A DNA stretch of 64,000 bases from Vitellaria paradoxa (lineage: Eukaryota > Streptophyta > Magnoliopsida > Ericales > Sapotaceae): the NCBI GenBank assembly GCA_019916065.1, contig CM034233.1, positions 22,393,936-22,457,935 of the forward strand, given 5' to 3'. A program made the position numbers and the translations under genes. This document shows positions 49,690 to 61,977 of the stretch, piece by piece. Below the pieces are notes generated by a model. The model searched no databases and had not been told where the DNA came from. It saw only the letters and a list, made by a program, of their open reading frames with translations. Position 1 is the first letter of the stretch; each line of letters starts with the position of its first letter.

Positions 49690-50960
49690 CAATTAGGACA
49701 TTTAAATTTGAAATCATCATCCAAATTAAGTAAATGGATTCATTTAGTCATAAGATTTGACACATAAAATTGCCTAAATACTAGTGATATGTAAAAATGA
49801 ACAATGTGCTATTTCAAGGTCTTTAGGGGCCATAGTCAACAAAAACAGTGTTAAATTTAAATTTAAATTTAAAATTTAAGACATTTAAAGTTTGAGTTGT
49901 TCGCTCTAATCAAGTAAATTATTAATTAACTAGTTTGGTCACAAGATTTTACGTCTATCATCACACCGGAGAAATGAACAATGCATCATTTTGAGCACTA
50001 AGGTCCCCATTCAAAACTGAAAATATCATTTTAAACTTAAAACTTAGTGCATTCATATTTTGAGTCATTCTCCCAAAATTGAGAAAATTGACTTGATTGG
50101 TAGTGAGACTTAACACGTAGCATCATTTAGGGACTAGTGATGTAGTAACAAACAATGTGTCATTTAGAGTCTTGGGACACTTGCAGCTGACATATATAAT
50201 TTTTAATCTAAACTTAAAACATAGGATATTCAAATTCTGAGCCATTCATCCAAATCAAAACACACTTGGTTGGTCATAAGAGTTGGCACATATCATCACT
50301 TAAGTACTAGTGATCTGTAAAAACAAACCACATTTTGAGCTCTTGGATGGGCACAATTGATGATTATAATTTAATGTTTAAACTTGAAACGTAGTAAATT
50401 CAAACTAGGAGTCATTCGTACAAATAAAAAAAATGAGCTCTATTGGTCATGAGACTAACCATCTAGTATCACCTAACCACGTTCAAACTTTAGAGTCATT
50501 CACGCAAATCAAGTAAATAGACTCGGTTGATTATAAGACTGAACACATAAAATTAACTAGGCGCTAATTACCTACAAGAATGAATGATGTATCATTTGAA
50601 TTTTTGGGTTGTCTTTAGCTGACAGATATAATTTTAAATTTAAAATTGAAACTTAGCATATTCAAAATTCAAAATTTTTCCAAATTTAACAAACAGACGT
50701 ATTTGGTTGTGAGACTTAACATATAGTAATATTATGTAGGCATTACTGATATGTAGTAACGAATGACACATCATTTCAAGTCTTAGAGTGCCTATAACTA
50801 GCAAATATAATTTTGAATTTTAAATTCAAATGTGCGGCATTCAAATTTCAAGTCATTTGCCCAAATCGAATAAATTGACTTAGATTGGGTAGTGGATAAT
50901 TAATCCATGTCGACCTAGAGTGTCCTAGCTAACAAATATAATTTTATGTTTAAAATTAAA
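49690..50960. repeat. ~175-bp tandem repeat array 3
   Basis: About seven units; starts near 49708, 49892, 50060, 50237, 50407, 50491 (after a truncated unit), 50667 and 50847. Confidence 0.75.
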
Positions 50961-50969
50961 ATTTGGGGC

Positions 50970-51420
50970 TCAAAAAGTGTAGTTTACTAAATATATTTAT
51001 TTATAATAATAGCCTTCTGGTAATAATTAATATTTGTATTTTATTTTATTTTAGAGTTTAAGTTTAAGTTTTATTGAATAAAATTTGTTATATTTATTAA
51101 TATATATTGTTAATAATACATTTTTATTTATTTTTAAATTTTTTGTTGGATTGTTAGATATTTGGAGTATATTGAAAAATAATATTAAATTTTTATAAAA
51201 ACAATTACGTTAGCAATCGCATAAAGCAATTGCTAAAAATACTGAAGATGGTCATTAAAGATATTGGGCAAAATAAAGAAAAATATTTAATTTAGTATTA
51301 CTATTGCTTACTATAGACGTTTCCAATACACTCGACCCCCAAAACACGATCAGTAGGCGATTACTAATACGTTTGGCGACTTTTAGTGTCATTAAACCAT
51401 TGCTAAAGATGCTTCTGTGA
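50970..51420. repeat. Dispersed AT-rich element Y, copy 1
   Basis: Contains TAGCAATCGCATAAAGCAAT, AAAACACGAT.AGTAGGCGAT and TTAAACCATTGCTAAAGATG. Related copies lie at about 56990-57260 and 57430-58060. The subterminal GCGA words suggest another CACTA-type family. Confidence 0.5.
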
Positions 51421-52429
51421 GAGTGTTAGTTCTTTAAATTCTCACTTACGTTTACATTCCATATGAAAGTATTTTTTTTTTAAATTTGATTTGATTTAAT
51501 TTAATAAATAAAATTTTATACTTAAAACATATGTTTAAATTTTAGAATTAAACTGAGAAATATTAAATTTGACTCTTTTAATAATAAAAAAGTATGAAAA
51601 ATATGAAATGTGAGGGCAAATTCGTTTATTTGATGACTAAGAAGAGAATGAATTTTTACTAAATTTTATTATTTTGAGTTAGATTTTAGACGATATAAAA
51701 ATTTTAAAATTTAAGTGATGAAATAAAATTAAATCTAATTTATGAAATTTTATTTTAATTTTAATTTTAATTTTAAATTAACATCAAAATTAGTTAAAAT
51801 TTTCATCAAAAAAAATTTAAATCTCACCGAATCTAGCATTCCAAATACAGTGTGATTGCTTTTCTGCGTAACTTCAGTTGACCAAATGTTACGGCAAACT
51901 TACACCAACGTTTTTCTACGTTTTTTTTTTTTTTTTAAATTATTATTTGTATAAAGAATTAGAATAGACTATGATGGGACTTACCAAGAAAAACATTGAA
52001 ATTGACTTGAGTTAAAGTTGTTACTCATCTTTGAATTGCTGGGTTTTATGTATATCTTTATCTCAAATAATTCTACTTTTAATTATTTTAATATTGCTTT
52101 TTTAATGGCGTTTAGAATTGCTTTAGTAAAGAAATGACCCAAAATAATCTAGACATCGTTCGTGGCGTTCGGCGCCCCCCCCCCCCCCCCAAACAAAAAA
52201 AAAAACAACCTTTATAAAATATTTTTTAACTTTATTTCTCAAACTTTCTTCATTAAATATAAAACTAACTTTTATCAATTTTTTTCAATTTTTATAAAAT
52301 TCTACCAAACACTCAAGTAATCACCAAAGTGCTATGTATCCGCCTATACAAGTATAGTTGCATTTTTTAGTGGGCCCAAGCAGCCCATTATAAATTAAAA
52401 TGTACTGCACACACCTCATAAAATGATTT

Positions 52430-52636
52430 AAGGCTGCGTTTGGTTTTACTTTTAGTTTTTACTTTTTTTTATTAATTTTTTTTGTCTTATATGACTTTTT
52501 TCACTAAAATTTAATTTTTTTAAAAAAAATGCAACTTTTAAATATGTTAATCACATCCGAAAAAATAAAATAAAATAAAATATTCACGCTCATTTATATA
52601 AAAGCTATTAGCTAAATTAAAACCAAACATAGCCTT
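52430..52636. mobile_element. MITE-like hairpin with AAGGCTGCGTTTGG ends
   Basis: Left AAGGCTGCGTTTGGTTTTA and right AAGGCTATGTTTGGTTTTA (other strand) match at 17 of 19 positions. Target-site duplication not resolved. Confidence 0.65.
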
Positions 52637-53177
52637 GTATGAATTCATGTCCAGGCCGGGCTCAGGCTGTTAAGCTCATTTTAGTTGTTTTCGTATTAGG
52701 CATTTTCAGATCAATTTGCCGGCAAACCGAATTTCTTAATTTCGTTTCAAGTTTTCCATGTATACCTGTCACAAAATAGTCTGTTTAAATAGTAAGCCCA
52801 TCTGATTTTCTCAGTTTTTACTTCTTTCTTTTTTTAAATTTATTTTTTATTATTTTTAAATGGATAATTGTTTTTTAACATAATTTTTTAATATTTTTAT
52901 TTGAATACTAATTAAAAAGATATAAATGTAATTTTTAAAATTAATAATTAAACATTAGGAGACGTCATTTATTATTTTGCAAAACGAACTATATACATGG
53001 CCGAAAGGTTTTATTCCTAATCAAAATGGTGTGATTAGATTAAAACAATTGATGGCTAAATTGGAATCTTATTTTAATATTAAATTATCAAAAATTATTG
53101 TGATATGTGATTTATATTCAAATTGTGTGTTAATTTCTTGCCTTCTTTTTACTTTTTCATTCATATTCACATCATAA

Positions 53178-53545
53178 ACTGGTATCAGAGCCATGATTGA
53201 TATGGCTAGAACTTCTGCAATGGCAAAATCCTATGTTGTGAAGTTCAATGGGACTAAAAACTTTGCATTATGACAGAGGCTTGTGAAGGATTTGTTGACG
53301 TAACTAGGAATGATGAATGCTCTAACCGGCAAGAAGCCTAAAGGAACAAACCAAATAGATTGGGATAAACTCGAAGGAAGAGCCGTTGCTATGTTTTGGC
53401 TTTGTTTGGCGGAAGAGGTGATGTATCACATCATGGATAAGAGTTCTCCGACATATGTTTTGAAAGAAATTAAAGAGTTGATATATGTCAAAGTCGCTCA
53501 CCAATAAATTGTATCTCAAGCAGAAGTTAATTGAAAAAAAAATGA
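53178..53545 (+). pseudogene. Ty1/copia gag relic with primer-binding site
   Basis: TGGTATCAGAGCC (53180-53192) is the initiator-Met tRNA primer-binding site of plant copia elements. It is followed by a gag start reading MARTSAMAKSYVVKFNGTKN, later LTGKKPKG, IDWDKLEGRA and LAEEVMYHIMDK. Two in-frame stops replace an expected Trp (TGG to TGA) and Gln (CAA to TAA), and a frameshift lies near 53490. No protease, integrase or RT is present. The segment is absent from the C module, so it inserted in, or was lost from, one copy. Confidence 0.8.
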
Positions 53546-54286
53546 CACGTAACAAAATTTAATTGAAAAGAAATTAAAATTTTTAGATTGTTTTAGAATT
53601 TTTGAAAAAAGAATTGAAACTTGGAGCTTAAGATATGCTGAAAATGTGAAACAGCTCTAGTACAACTTTTTGCGTAAAGCCAGTTTGGCCATGTCAACAT
53701 TGTGAAATATCAAAATTAATTATAAGAATGTTAAATATCACTCTCAATCTTCTGTATAATATTAGCAATGTAAATCATCTTATCAAAACCGAATAATTCA
53801 TAATAAAATTAAGATAATTCGTAACAAAATTAAATTTATAAATTTATACGAGAATTTAAAATTTTTTCAAACCTTCTTTTATGACAAATTATTCGATTTT
53901 AAATAAACAATTTATAATCCCGATCTCAAATAATTAGCGTGAGGAGTCAGAGATTAAGATAGACACGCTCTCACGCCACCAGTTTCAAGAGTTACAATGT
54001 AGAAATAAAAAATTGTAATTTCATCAATTTTTAATAAATATTGAATTAATAAATAAACTAATAAATACTTAATGAAATCACGTTATTGAATTTTTCTACT
54101 ACAATTCCTGCAGTAAAAAAAATCTACCGCAACCCCTTATCACCCGGCCCCCACGCCCACGCCATCCCAAGTCCATCAAAATTCGGTGTGTTCAGATCAC
54201 TTGCGAGCTTTTTTTTTTTTTTTTTTTTTTGATGTCGTCTGCAACGACCTGTCACTTGAAGATGTCATGCTTACCATTTTTGTGAG

Positions 54287-54453
54287 GCTGTGTTTGGATC
54301 ATAGGGAAGCAAATGAAAGGAAGCAAAAAGAGGGAAAGAAAAAGAATGTATTGATTTTCTTTTTATTTTTTTCTATACCCAATAATTAAATAAAGTAAAA
54401 ATAATTTTTATTTTATTTTTCTTAATTTGTTTTTTTTTTAAACCAAACAGCGA
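54287..54453. mobile_element. MITE-like segment, duplicated upstream of B and C
   Basis: Ends near GCTGTGTTTGGATC and AAACCAAACAGCGAG. The homologue upstream of gene C is at about 60761-60927. Confidence 0.4.
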
Positions 54454-55166
54454 GTAAGTACCTTTAATATTCAATATTCATGTTCTGGAAATCTAGAATC
54501 ACTGTCGGGATTCATTTCCGTGAAAAAATTGTGAGAAATGTTAGAGCTAGTCAATCTCTGTTTTGTGAGGCTGGAAACGGGATTCAAACGAATTAATACT
54601 TAACACGGGACAATTATAATTCTACTTCACATCATCAATACATATATCTATTTATGGGTAATGCCATACGATTTTTTTTTAACTTTTAATAAATAAATAA
54701 ACAAATTAGTATGATCACTTATATGTATTTATCATTTTAAAATAATTAATTCGTAAAAATACAATTTAATCATAATTCTAACACCGTAACAGCATAATAA
54801 TCATAATTTTTTAAAACCTTTCAAGCATGATATCATTTTCTTTTATATATATATATATTTATATATATTATAATAAAAAAAAAGAAGAAGAAGGAAATAG
54901 AAAAAGAAAAAAGAAAAGGTAGTTAGTTAAGCCAAATTTTGATGAGAATTTTTCATTTCTACATTTGATATCTCTTACTCATCAATAATCATGAAAACAA
55001 AATTATAGATTATGTACTAATTTTAAAAAATTTATTGTCCATTTAAATAATTTTAATTGAATTTATAATTTTTTTTTAACATTTTCCGATACGCTTACTT
55101 TCTATTTATAAAAATATGCGCAAGGATAATAATAATGCACAAAAGTCATGCCCTTTATCCTGCATT

Positions 55167-55188
55167 TATATATATATATATATATATA
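55167..55188 (+). promoter_or_regulatory. TATA-rich promoter of gene B
   Basis: A (TA)n tract about 70-90 bp upstream of the ATG, expanded relative to genes A and C; the effective TATA position is not resolvable. Confidence 0.45.
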
Positions 55189-55256
55189 CGGACGCATGCA
55201 TAAGCGCGAGAGAGTGTGGCTTTACTTCCCTCTGGAGACCCGGGATTGGAAGAAAA

Positions 55257-55625
55257 ATGAGTTGCAAAACTCTCTCTCTCTCTACTTTCAACATAACCTG
55301 CTTGTTGTCGATTTGGATGATTGTTACCGTCCAGCCAGTACTTTCTGCACGAAAGCTAGCCGCCTTCCCAGGTGATCAAAACAATTATTGTCCCTTCCTC
55401 CTTCGTTGATGGTGTAAAAATAATACTTGGACCCTTATAAATAAGGTAGACACTCTGTTAGATCAACAACAATCTTCGTTGATCTAATAATGTTCTACTT
55501 AATTTACAAGCTATTATGATATATTCTGATCATACTTAATTTACAAGGTGTTATGATATATTCTGATGGAGCTAACTCAAATCAAGTCTCCCATCAATCC
55601 TTCTCCTTATAATTTCATATTAATT

Positions 55626-55661
<36 letters not shown>

Positions 55662-55985
55662 TTGTAATGTAACATTACTTTATTTTGATTTTTGTATATT
55701 TGATTTTTAACTTATATTATCACAGGCGGATCCGACAAGGGTGGGGTGAAGGGAGACACTTCTCCCCACGGCCCATCTGCCACTGCCGCCCCAGGTTTTC
55801 CTCGCCCGGTTCCAAGTTCTCCTTTCGACAACGGCGGCCAAAGTTCTTCGAGCCAAAAATGCACTTCTGAAAGGCGTTGTCAAAGTTCTCCTACAGGGGG
55901 CGAGACTTGCACTACTGTCAACAATTGTCAGAGTAGTTCCAGCCAGCAGCAATGCGATAATGGAACTTGCTACAGCATCCCATAG
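55257..55985 (+). CDS. Small secreted Cys-rich peptide precursor B (two exons, 124 aa)
   Basis: Exon 1 is 55257-55371 and exon 2 is 55726-55985. The 354-bp phase-1 intron (donor GTGATC, acceptor TATTATCACAG) splits a Gly codon, and the joined frame is 124 codons plus stop. The signal peptide MSCKTLSLST ... VLSA is followed by RKLAAFP. Exon 2 holds SPHGPSATAAPGFPRPV, a Ser/Gly/Gln linker and six Cys with spacing C-x5-C-x9-C-x5-C-x8-C-x4-C, ending CYSIP. The second Cys interval is five residues longer than in A (insertion QSSPT). An NGT sequon is present near the end. The intron contains (TA)n and (GA)n tracts. Function unknown, as for A. The antisense frame over exon 2 is a shadow. Confidence 0.82.
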
Positions 55986-56009
55986 CTAGAAACAAGCGAT
56001 GTCTCTGCC

Positions 56010-56460
56010 TTGATGGAATTAGGGGAAGTGTTAGAGATGGTCAATCTCATTATATATGTGGAATCCAAATAAGTTAACGAAAGAAATTGGACGGTTGTAT
56101 TGCCATTAAGGTTGTTTAAAAAAATTTATTAATGCTGTACAATTTCTCCCTTTTGTTTTGCAAAAATAATCATAACGATCAATTCATTATCTTATCATTT
56201 TAAAATAGTAAATTTATATGCTCCAACAAAATATACTTTCAGTATCCAAAAATCTCGTCATTAAATATTTATTTTTGCTCGTCGAAAGTATTGCCAATCA
56301 AATTTAGTCGATCACTAAATGTTAGTCGCAAATACCTATTTGTAACTAAATTTGTTGGCAAAGTTAATTTTTAGCAAGTATTTTTTAGTAAAAGGTCAAT
56401 TTTTTTAAAAAATAAAATTTTTAGACTTAGTACCACATGCATATAGCTATCTTAAATATT
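56010..56460. repeat. Module block and truncated CACTA-like left end 3' of gene B
   Basis: GAAATTGGACGGTTGTATTG, then CTCCAACAAAATATACTTTC at about 56220; the element loses its right half near 56400. Confidence 0.55.
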
Positions 56461-56464
56461 TGAG

Positions 56465-56830
56465 ATTCTTTTGGAGTCATTCATCCAAAACAAGTAAATG
56501 GACTCATATAATCACATGATTTGACACATAACGTTGTCGAGGTATTATAATAACCTATAAAAATGAGCGACGTATTATTTTGAATTTCTTAAAGACTCAT
56601 AGTCGGCAACTATAGTGATAATTTTTAATTTGAAATTTAGGACGTCCAAACATTTAGCCTTTCACCCAAATCAAGTAAATTGAATAGTTTTTTATTTTTA
56701 TTTTTTTTGCAAAAGTGGACAAATAACATCACACTGACTTGGAGAAATAAATGATACATCATTTTGAGTGCTAAGGTTCCTAGTCGCAGTTGAAAAATAT
56801 GGTTTTTTAAACTTAAACTTAAAACTTATT
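56465..56830. repeat. ~175-bp tandem repeat array 4, about two units
   Basis: TTGGAGTCATTCATCC, AAACAAGTAAATGGACTC and CATCACACTGACTTGGAG match arrays 1 to 3. Confidence 0.6.
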
Positions 56831-56989
56831 AGTGTTAGAATGTATACCTTAAAGTAATTTATCAAATAATAAACTGATTTTATTTTAATAAAGAATTATT
56901 ATTTAGTTTCTCTAAATTTATTTATTTCTTGTGAATACATGTATTTTATGTAATAAATGTAATCCTTGATTGATTACAAGTATACATGC

Positions 56990-58060
56990 ATATATAATAT
57001 AATATTGAAAAATTAATATTAAATTTTTATCCAAAAAAAAAAAGTTAACAAATGTATAAAGCGATAGCTAAAGATACTGAAGACGATATTTAAAAATATT
57101 AGGTAAAGTTAAAAAAATATATTAAATTTAGTATTACAATTCCTTTCTATAGACGTTTCTACTATATTTGACCCCTCAAAACACGATTATTAGGCGATTA
57201 CTAATATCTTTGACGACCATTTTAGTGCTATTAAATTATTACTAAAAATACCTTTTGTGATGTGTGATCAGTCTTTGACATTTTAATTTACATTTATATC
57301 CTGTTTGAAAATATTTTTCTCATAAAATTAACTCTCCAATAATAATATTTGTATGAAGTTTTATGTTTCTAGATGTCATTGTGGGGGATCTTGAACATCG
57401 AATGAAAAAGGTGTTTATATTTTATTTTATTTTAGTGATTAAAATTAACTTTTGTTGAATAAAATTTGTAATATTTATTAATATATTCTTAATAATATAT
57501 TTTTATTTATTTTTAAATTTTTTTGTTGGATGATTTGATATTTGGAGTATATATATTATTGTAAATACAAGTATATACATATGTAATATAACATTGAAAA
57601 ACTAATATAAATTTTTATCAAAAATAAAAATTATGTTAGCAATCATACAACATGATCGCTAGTAAAAAGACAGAGCTTGACATCGATCTTGATGTCAATT
57701 TCGTAACTTTAAAATCAGATATTATTAGATTAAAATTTAATGATTCAAATGTATTTATATTTTTTTAATTTAAAAGATACATAAAAATATCTAAATTATT
57801 AAATTTTAATTCAATAATCTTTAACCGGCAATTAAGGAGTTGATATCGGTCCTGTAGGATGCGAGTCCTCGCTAAAGATACTGAGGACGGTCATTAAAGA
57901 TATTAGCTAAAGTATAAAAAAATATTTAATTTAGTGCTATTATTGCGTTGTATAGACGTTCCCACTATCCTCACTCCCAAAACACGATAATTAGGCGACT
58001 GTTAATACATTTGGCGACCGTTGCAGTGTTATTAAACCATTGCTAAAGATGCCTTCGTAC
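56990..58060. repeat. Dispersed AT-rich element Y, copies 2 and 3
   Basis: Two tandem copies (about 56990-57260 and 57430-58060) of the element at 50970-51420. The second is interrupted by a hairpin insertion at about 57660-57870. Confidence 0.5.
57660..57870. mobile_element. Hairpin MITE inside element Y
   Basis: The insert is absent from the other Y copies (50970-51420). It has an inner inverted repeat: ATTAGATTAAAATTTAATGA against the complement of TTATTAAATTTTAATTCAAT. External flanks are ATGATCGCT and AAAGATACTGAGGACGG. Confidence 0.45.
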
Positions 58061-61000
58061 TAGTGTTAGTTCTTGAAATTGTCACTTACGTTTACATTCC
58101 GTTTGTAAATATTTTCCTTTTAAAAAGGATTTAATTTTAAAGTAAAATAAATATGTTTAAATTTTAGAATTGAATTTAGAAGCATCAAATTTGACTCTTT
58201 TAGTGATAAAGAAAAATATGGTAAATATTAAATATGAAGGTAAATTTGTTTATTTGATGGTTGAAGAAGGAATGTAAATTTTAGACGGTTCAAAATTTTA
58301 AAATTTAAGTGGTGAAACAAAATTAAATTTAATTTAAGAAATTTTATTTTAATTTTAAATTGACATAAAAATTAATTAAAATTTCCACTAAATAAAATTA
58401 AATCTCACTAAATTTGGCGTTCAAAATACGGTGTTATTACTTTTTTGCGTAACTTCAGTTGACCACCCGTTACGGCAAGCTTACACTTTCATTTTTCTAC
58501 GTCTTTTTTTTTAATTATTATTATTTGTAGCAAAGAATTAGAATGGACTATGATAGACTTACCAAGAAAAATATTAATATTGCATTAATATTGAGTTAAA
58601 GTTGTTACTCACCTTTGAATTGCCGGGCTTTATGTTACTTCTTTATCTCAACGAATTCTACTTTTAATTATTTTAATATTACTTTTTGATCGCGTTTAGA
58701 ATTGCTTTAATAAAGAAATGGCCCAAATATTCTAGATATCGGTGTCATTTGACCAAAAAAACAGGAAAAAAAAAAATCAACTTTTATCATTTTTTTTTCA
58801 AAACTTTAATTTTCCAACGTTCTTCACGAGATATAAAATTAACTTTTATCACCTTTCTTTAATTTTTAAAAAATCTTATTAAATACTTATCTTTTTTTTT
58901 TCATTTTATACGACTTTTTTTTACCAAAATTTAATTTTTTTTTAGAAGATGTAACTTTAAGCACATTAATTGTATTTATAAAAAATTAAAAAAATTTATG
59001 CTCACTTGAGTAAAAGTTAATAGCTAAAATGAAACCAAACGCAACTTTGTATAAATTCATGTCCAAGCTGGGCTTAGACTCGGTGTTACAAGCTTATTTT
59101 AGTTGTTTTCATATATATATATATATATATATATATTTGTAACGGAGGAAATCACTCGCTGGACCTTTTGGACCGACCGAGATACAAACTCTCGGGGAGA
59201 CTAGCGCGTTGCCCACCACTACGGTCCCTCACTTAAGATCTGGCCGTCTAGGTAGAGAGTCGAACCCACGACCTGAGTAGATTACCCAAACCTTGGGCTC
59301 GCCCTCCGCTCTACTGGACTAAATCAGCGATGGTAGTTGTTTTCATATTAGTCATTTTCAGATAAATTTACTGGTAAAAAAATTTCATAATTTCCTTTCC
59401 ATTTATTCATGTATACCTATCACAAAATATAGTTTTTTAATTAGTAAGCCCATTTGGTTCTCTTAATTTTTACTTTTTTAAATTTATTTTTTATTATTTT
59501 AAATGAATAATTAATTTTCGACATGTTTTTTAATATTTTTACTTTAATATTAACTAAAAAGATATAAATGTAATTTTTAAAATTAATAATTGAACATTAA
59601 GGGACGCCATTTATTATTTTGCAAAACGAATTACTATATGCTGAAAGGTTTTATCCCTAATCAAGGTGGTGTGATTGGATTCAAACAATTGACGGCTAAA
59701 TTGGAATCTTCATTTAATCTTAAATTATCAGAAACTAAAATTAATGCTGACTTTGCTATTTTTATTAATTGCTTGTCTTATTTTTATTTTATTTTTTTAA
59801 TTTATTGACAAATTATTCATATTTCCTTAAAAAGGTTAAAAAAATCTAAAAATAAAAAATTCTAGGCGCAAACAAAATAAATCAAGCAGTTTTGATTATT
59901 AAACAAAAAATAATAATAATAATTTGGATAAAAAAGATAAAAGAAAGTTATCTAAACAAGATTAACTTATTTAAGAGTTGTTTGTAGTTCTGTAAAATTT
60001 TAAATAAAAAATCAAAAGTTAATATAAAAAATATTACATAATAAAATTTAATTACAAAAAAATTGAAGCTTTTGGAGTATTTTAGAATTTAAAAAAAAAA
60101 AAAATTGGAGCTTGGAGTTTAAAATACGTTGAAAATGTGAAACAACTGGAGTACAACTTTTTGCGTAAAACCAGCTTGGTCATGTCAACATTGTGAAATA
60201 TCAAAATTAATTGCAGGAATGTTAATATCACTCTCAGTCTTCTGTATAATATTGAAATTATAAATCATCTTATCAAAATTAAATAATTCATAATAAAATT
60301 AAGATAGTTAGTAACAAAATTAAATTTATAAATTTATACAAAAATTTAAAATTTTTTCAAACTTTCTTTTAATACAAATTATCTTATTTTAATTAAACAA
60401 TTTATAATTTTGATCACAAATAATTAATGTGAAGAGTCGAAAACTAACGTAAACACGCTCTCACCCCACCAACTTCAGGAGTTGTAGTGTGAAAATAAAA
60501 AATGAGATTTTATTAACTTTTAATAAATATTAAATTAGTAAATAAATTAATAAATATTAATACAATCACATTGTTTAATTTTTTTCACCGCAATCCTTAA
60601 AGTAAAAAAATCTACCGCAACCGCTTATGACCCGCCCCCCACGCCCACGCCATTCCAAGTCCGTCTAAATTCGGCGCGTTCAGATCACTTGCGAGCTTTT
60701 TTTTTTACGTCTTCTGCAACGACCAGTCACTTGAATACGTCACGCTTACCATTTTTGTGAGGCTGTGTTTGGATCATGGGGAAGTAAATGAAAAAGAAGC
60801 AAAAAGAGGCAAAGAAAAAGAATGCATTGATTTTCTTTTTAGTTTTTTTTCTCTACCCAATAATTAAATAAAGTAAAAATATGTTTTATATTATTTTTCT
60901 TCATTTATTTTTTTTAACCAAACAGTGAGTAAATATCTCTAATTTTCACTATACATGTTCTGGAAATCTAGAATCACAGTTGGGATTCAAACGAATTAAA

Positions 61001-61500
61001 ATACTTAACATGGGGCAATTGTAATTCTACTTCACATCATCAGTACATATATCTATTTGTGGGTAATGCTATACGATTTTTTTTTTAATTTTTTAGTAAA
61101 TAAATAAACAAATTAATACGATCCCTTATATGTATTTATCATTTTAAAATAATTGATTCGTGAAAATACAATTTAATCATAATTCTAACACCGTAACAGC
61201 ATAATAATCATAATTTTTTAAAACCTTTCAAGCATGATATCATTTTCTTATATATATATTTATATATATATTATAATAAAAAGAAGATGAAGAAAGAAAT
61301 CGGAAAAGAAAAAGAGAAAGGTAGTTAGTTAAGCCAAGTTTTGATGAGAATTTTTCATATCTATATTTGATACCTCTTAAACAAAAATTATAGATTATGT
61401 ACTAATTTTTAAAAATTTATTGTCCATTTAAATAATTTTAATTTATATATATATATATTTTTATATTTTCCAATACGCTTACTCCCTATTTATAAAAATA
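58061..61500. other. 5' flank of peptide gene C (duplicated module)
   Basis: Collinear with 51420-55115. It carries a SINE at 59115-59333 that the B module lacks and lacks the copia relic of the B module. No complete gene. Confidence 0.6.
59115..59333 (-). mobile_element. tRNA-derived SINE with 15-bp target-site duplication
   Basis: The insert is flanked by perfect TAGTTGTTTTCATAT at 59100-59114 and 59334-59348. Read on -, an A-box-like TAGTCCAGTAGAGCGG (about 59305-59320) precedes a B-box-like GGTCGTGGGTTCGACTC (59257-59273). The 3' end on - runs into an (AT)n tract (59115-59136). Empty sites exist at about 52680 (TAGTTGTTTTCGTATTAGGC) and about 43218 (ATGTTGTTTTCATATTAGGC). It is a different SINE family from 20314-20573. 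Confidence 0.88.
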
Positions 61501-61509
61501 CGTGCAAGG

Positions 61510-61510
<1 letters not shown>

Positions 61511-61541
<31 letters not shown>
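61511..61541. repeat. (TAA)n microsatellite upstream of gene C
   Basis: About ten TAA units, about 70-100 bp before the ATG. Genes A and B have only two to three units at this place. Confidence 0.9.
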
Positions 61542-61542
<1 letters not shown>

Positions 61543-61571
61543 CGCAAAACTCACGCCAACCATCTAGCATT

Positions 61572-61579
61572 TATATATA
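61572..61579 (+). promoter_or_regulatory. TATA box of gene C, close to the ATG
   Basis: TATATATA only 32-39 bp upstream of the ATG. Relative to B, about 31 bp of leader between GCATAAG and ACCC are deleted. Confidence 0.5.
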
Positions 61580-61610
61580 CATATGCATAAGACCCAGGGT
61601 CGGAAGAAAA

Positions 61611-61942
61611 ATGAGTTGCAAAAGTCTCTCTCTCTCTACATTCAGCATTACCTGCTTGTTATTGATTTGGATGACTGTTACAGTCCGACCGGTACTTTCT
61701 GCACGAAAGCTAGCCAGCCTGCGCGCTATTCCAGGTAATCAAAATAATTATTATCTCTTCCCCCTTCCATTAAAAGATCCGAAAATAATACTTAGGGAGC
61801 AGATACTCTATTGGATTAATAATAATCATCATGGTTAATCCAACAATTTTTTACTTAATTTATAGGGTGGTGTGATATCTTAGTGGAAATAATTCAAATC
61901 AAGTCCCACGTCAATCTTTCTCATTATAATTTCATACTAACT

Positions 61943-61977
<35 letters not shown>

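Larger units (their letters stand above)
51421..55115. other. 5' flank of peptide gene B (duplicated module)
   Basis: Collinear with 58060-61500 upstream of gene C. Copy-specific insertions here are a MITE-like hairpin (52430-52636) and a copia gag relic (about 53178-53545). No complete gene. Confidence 0.6.

Noticed and set aside
53310..53507. 65-codon open frame as a host gene
   Set aside because: It is the gag fragment of a copia element, downstream of a primer-binding site and two stop codons.
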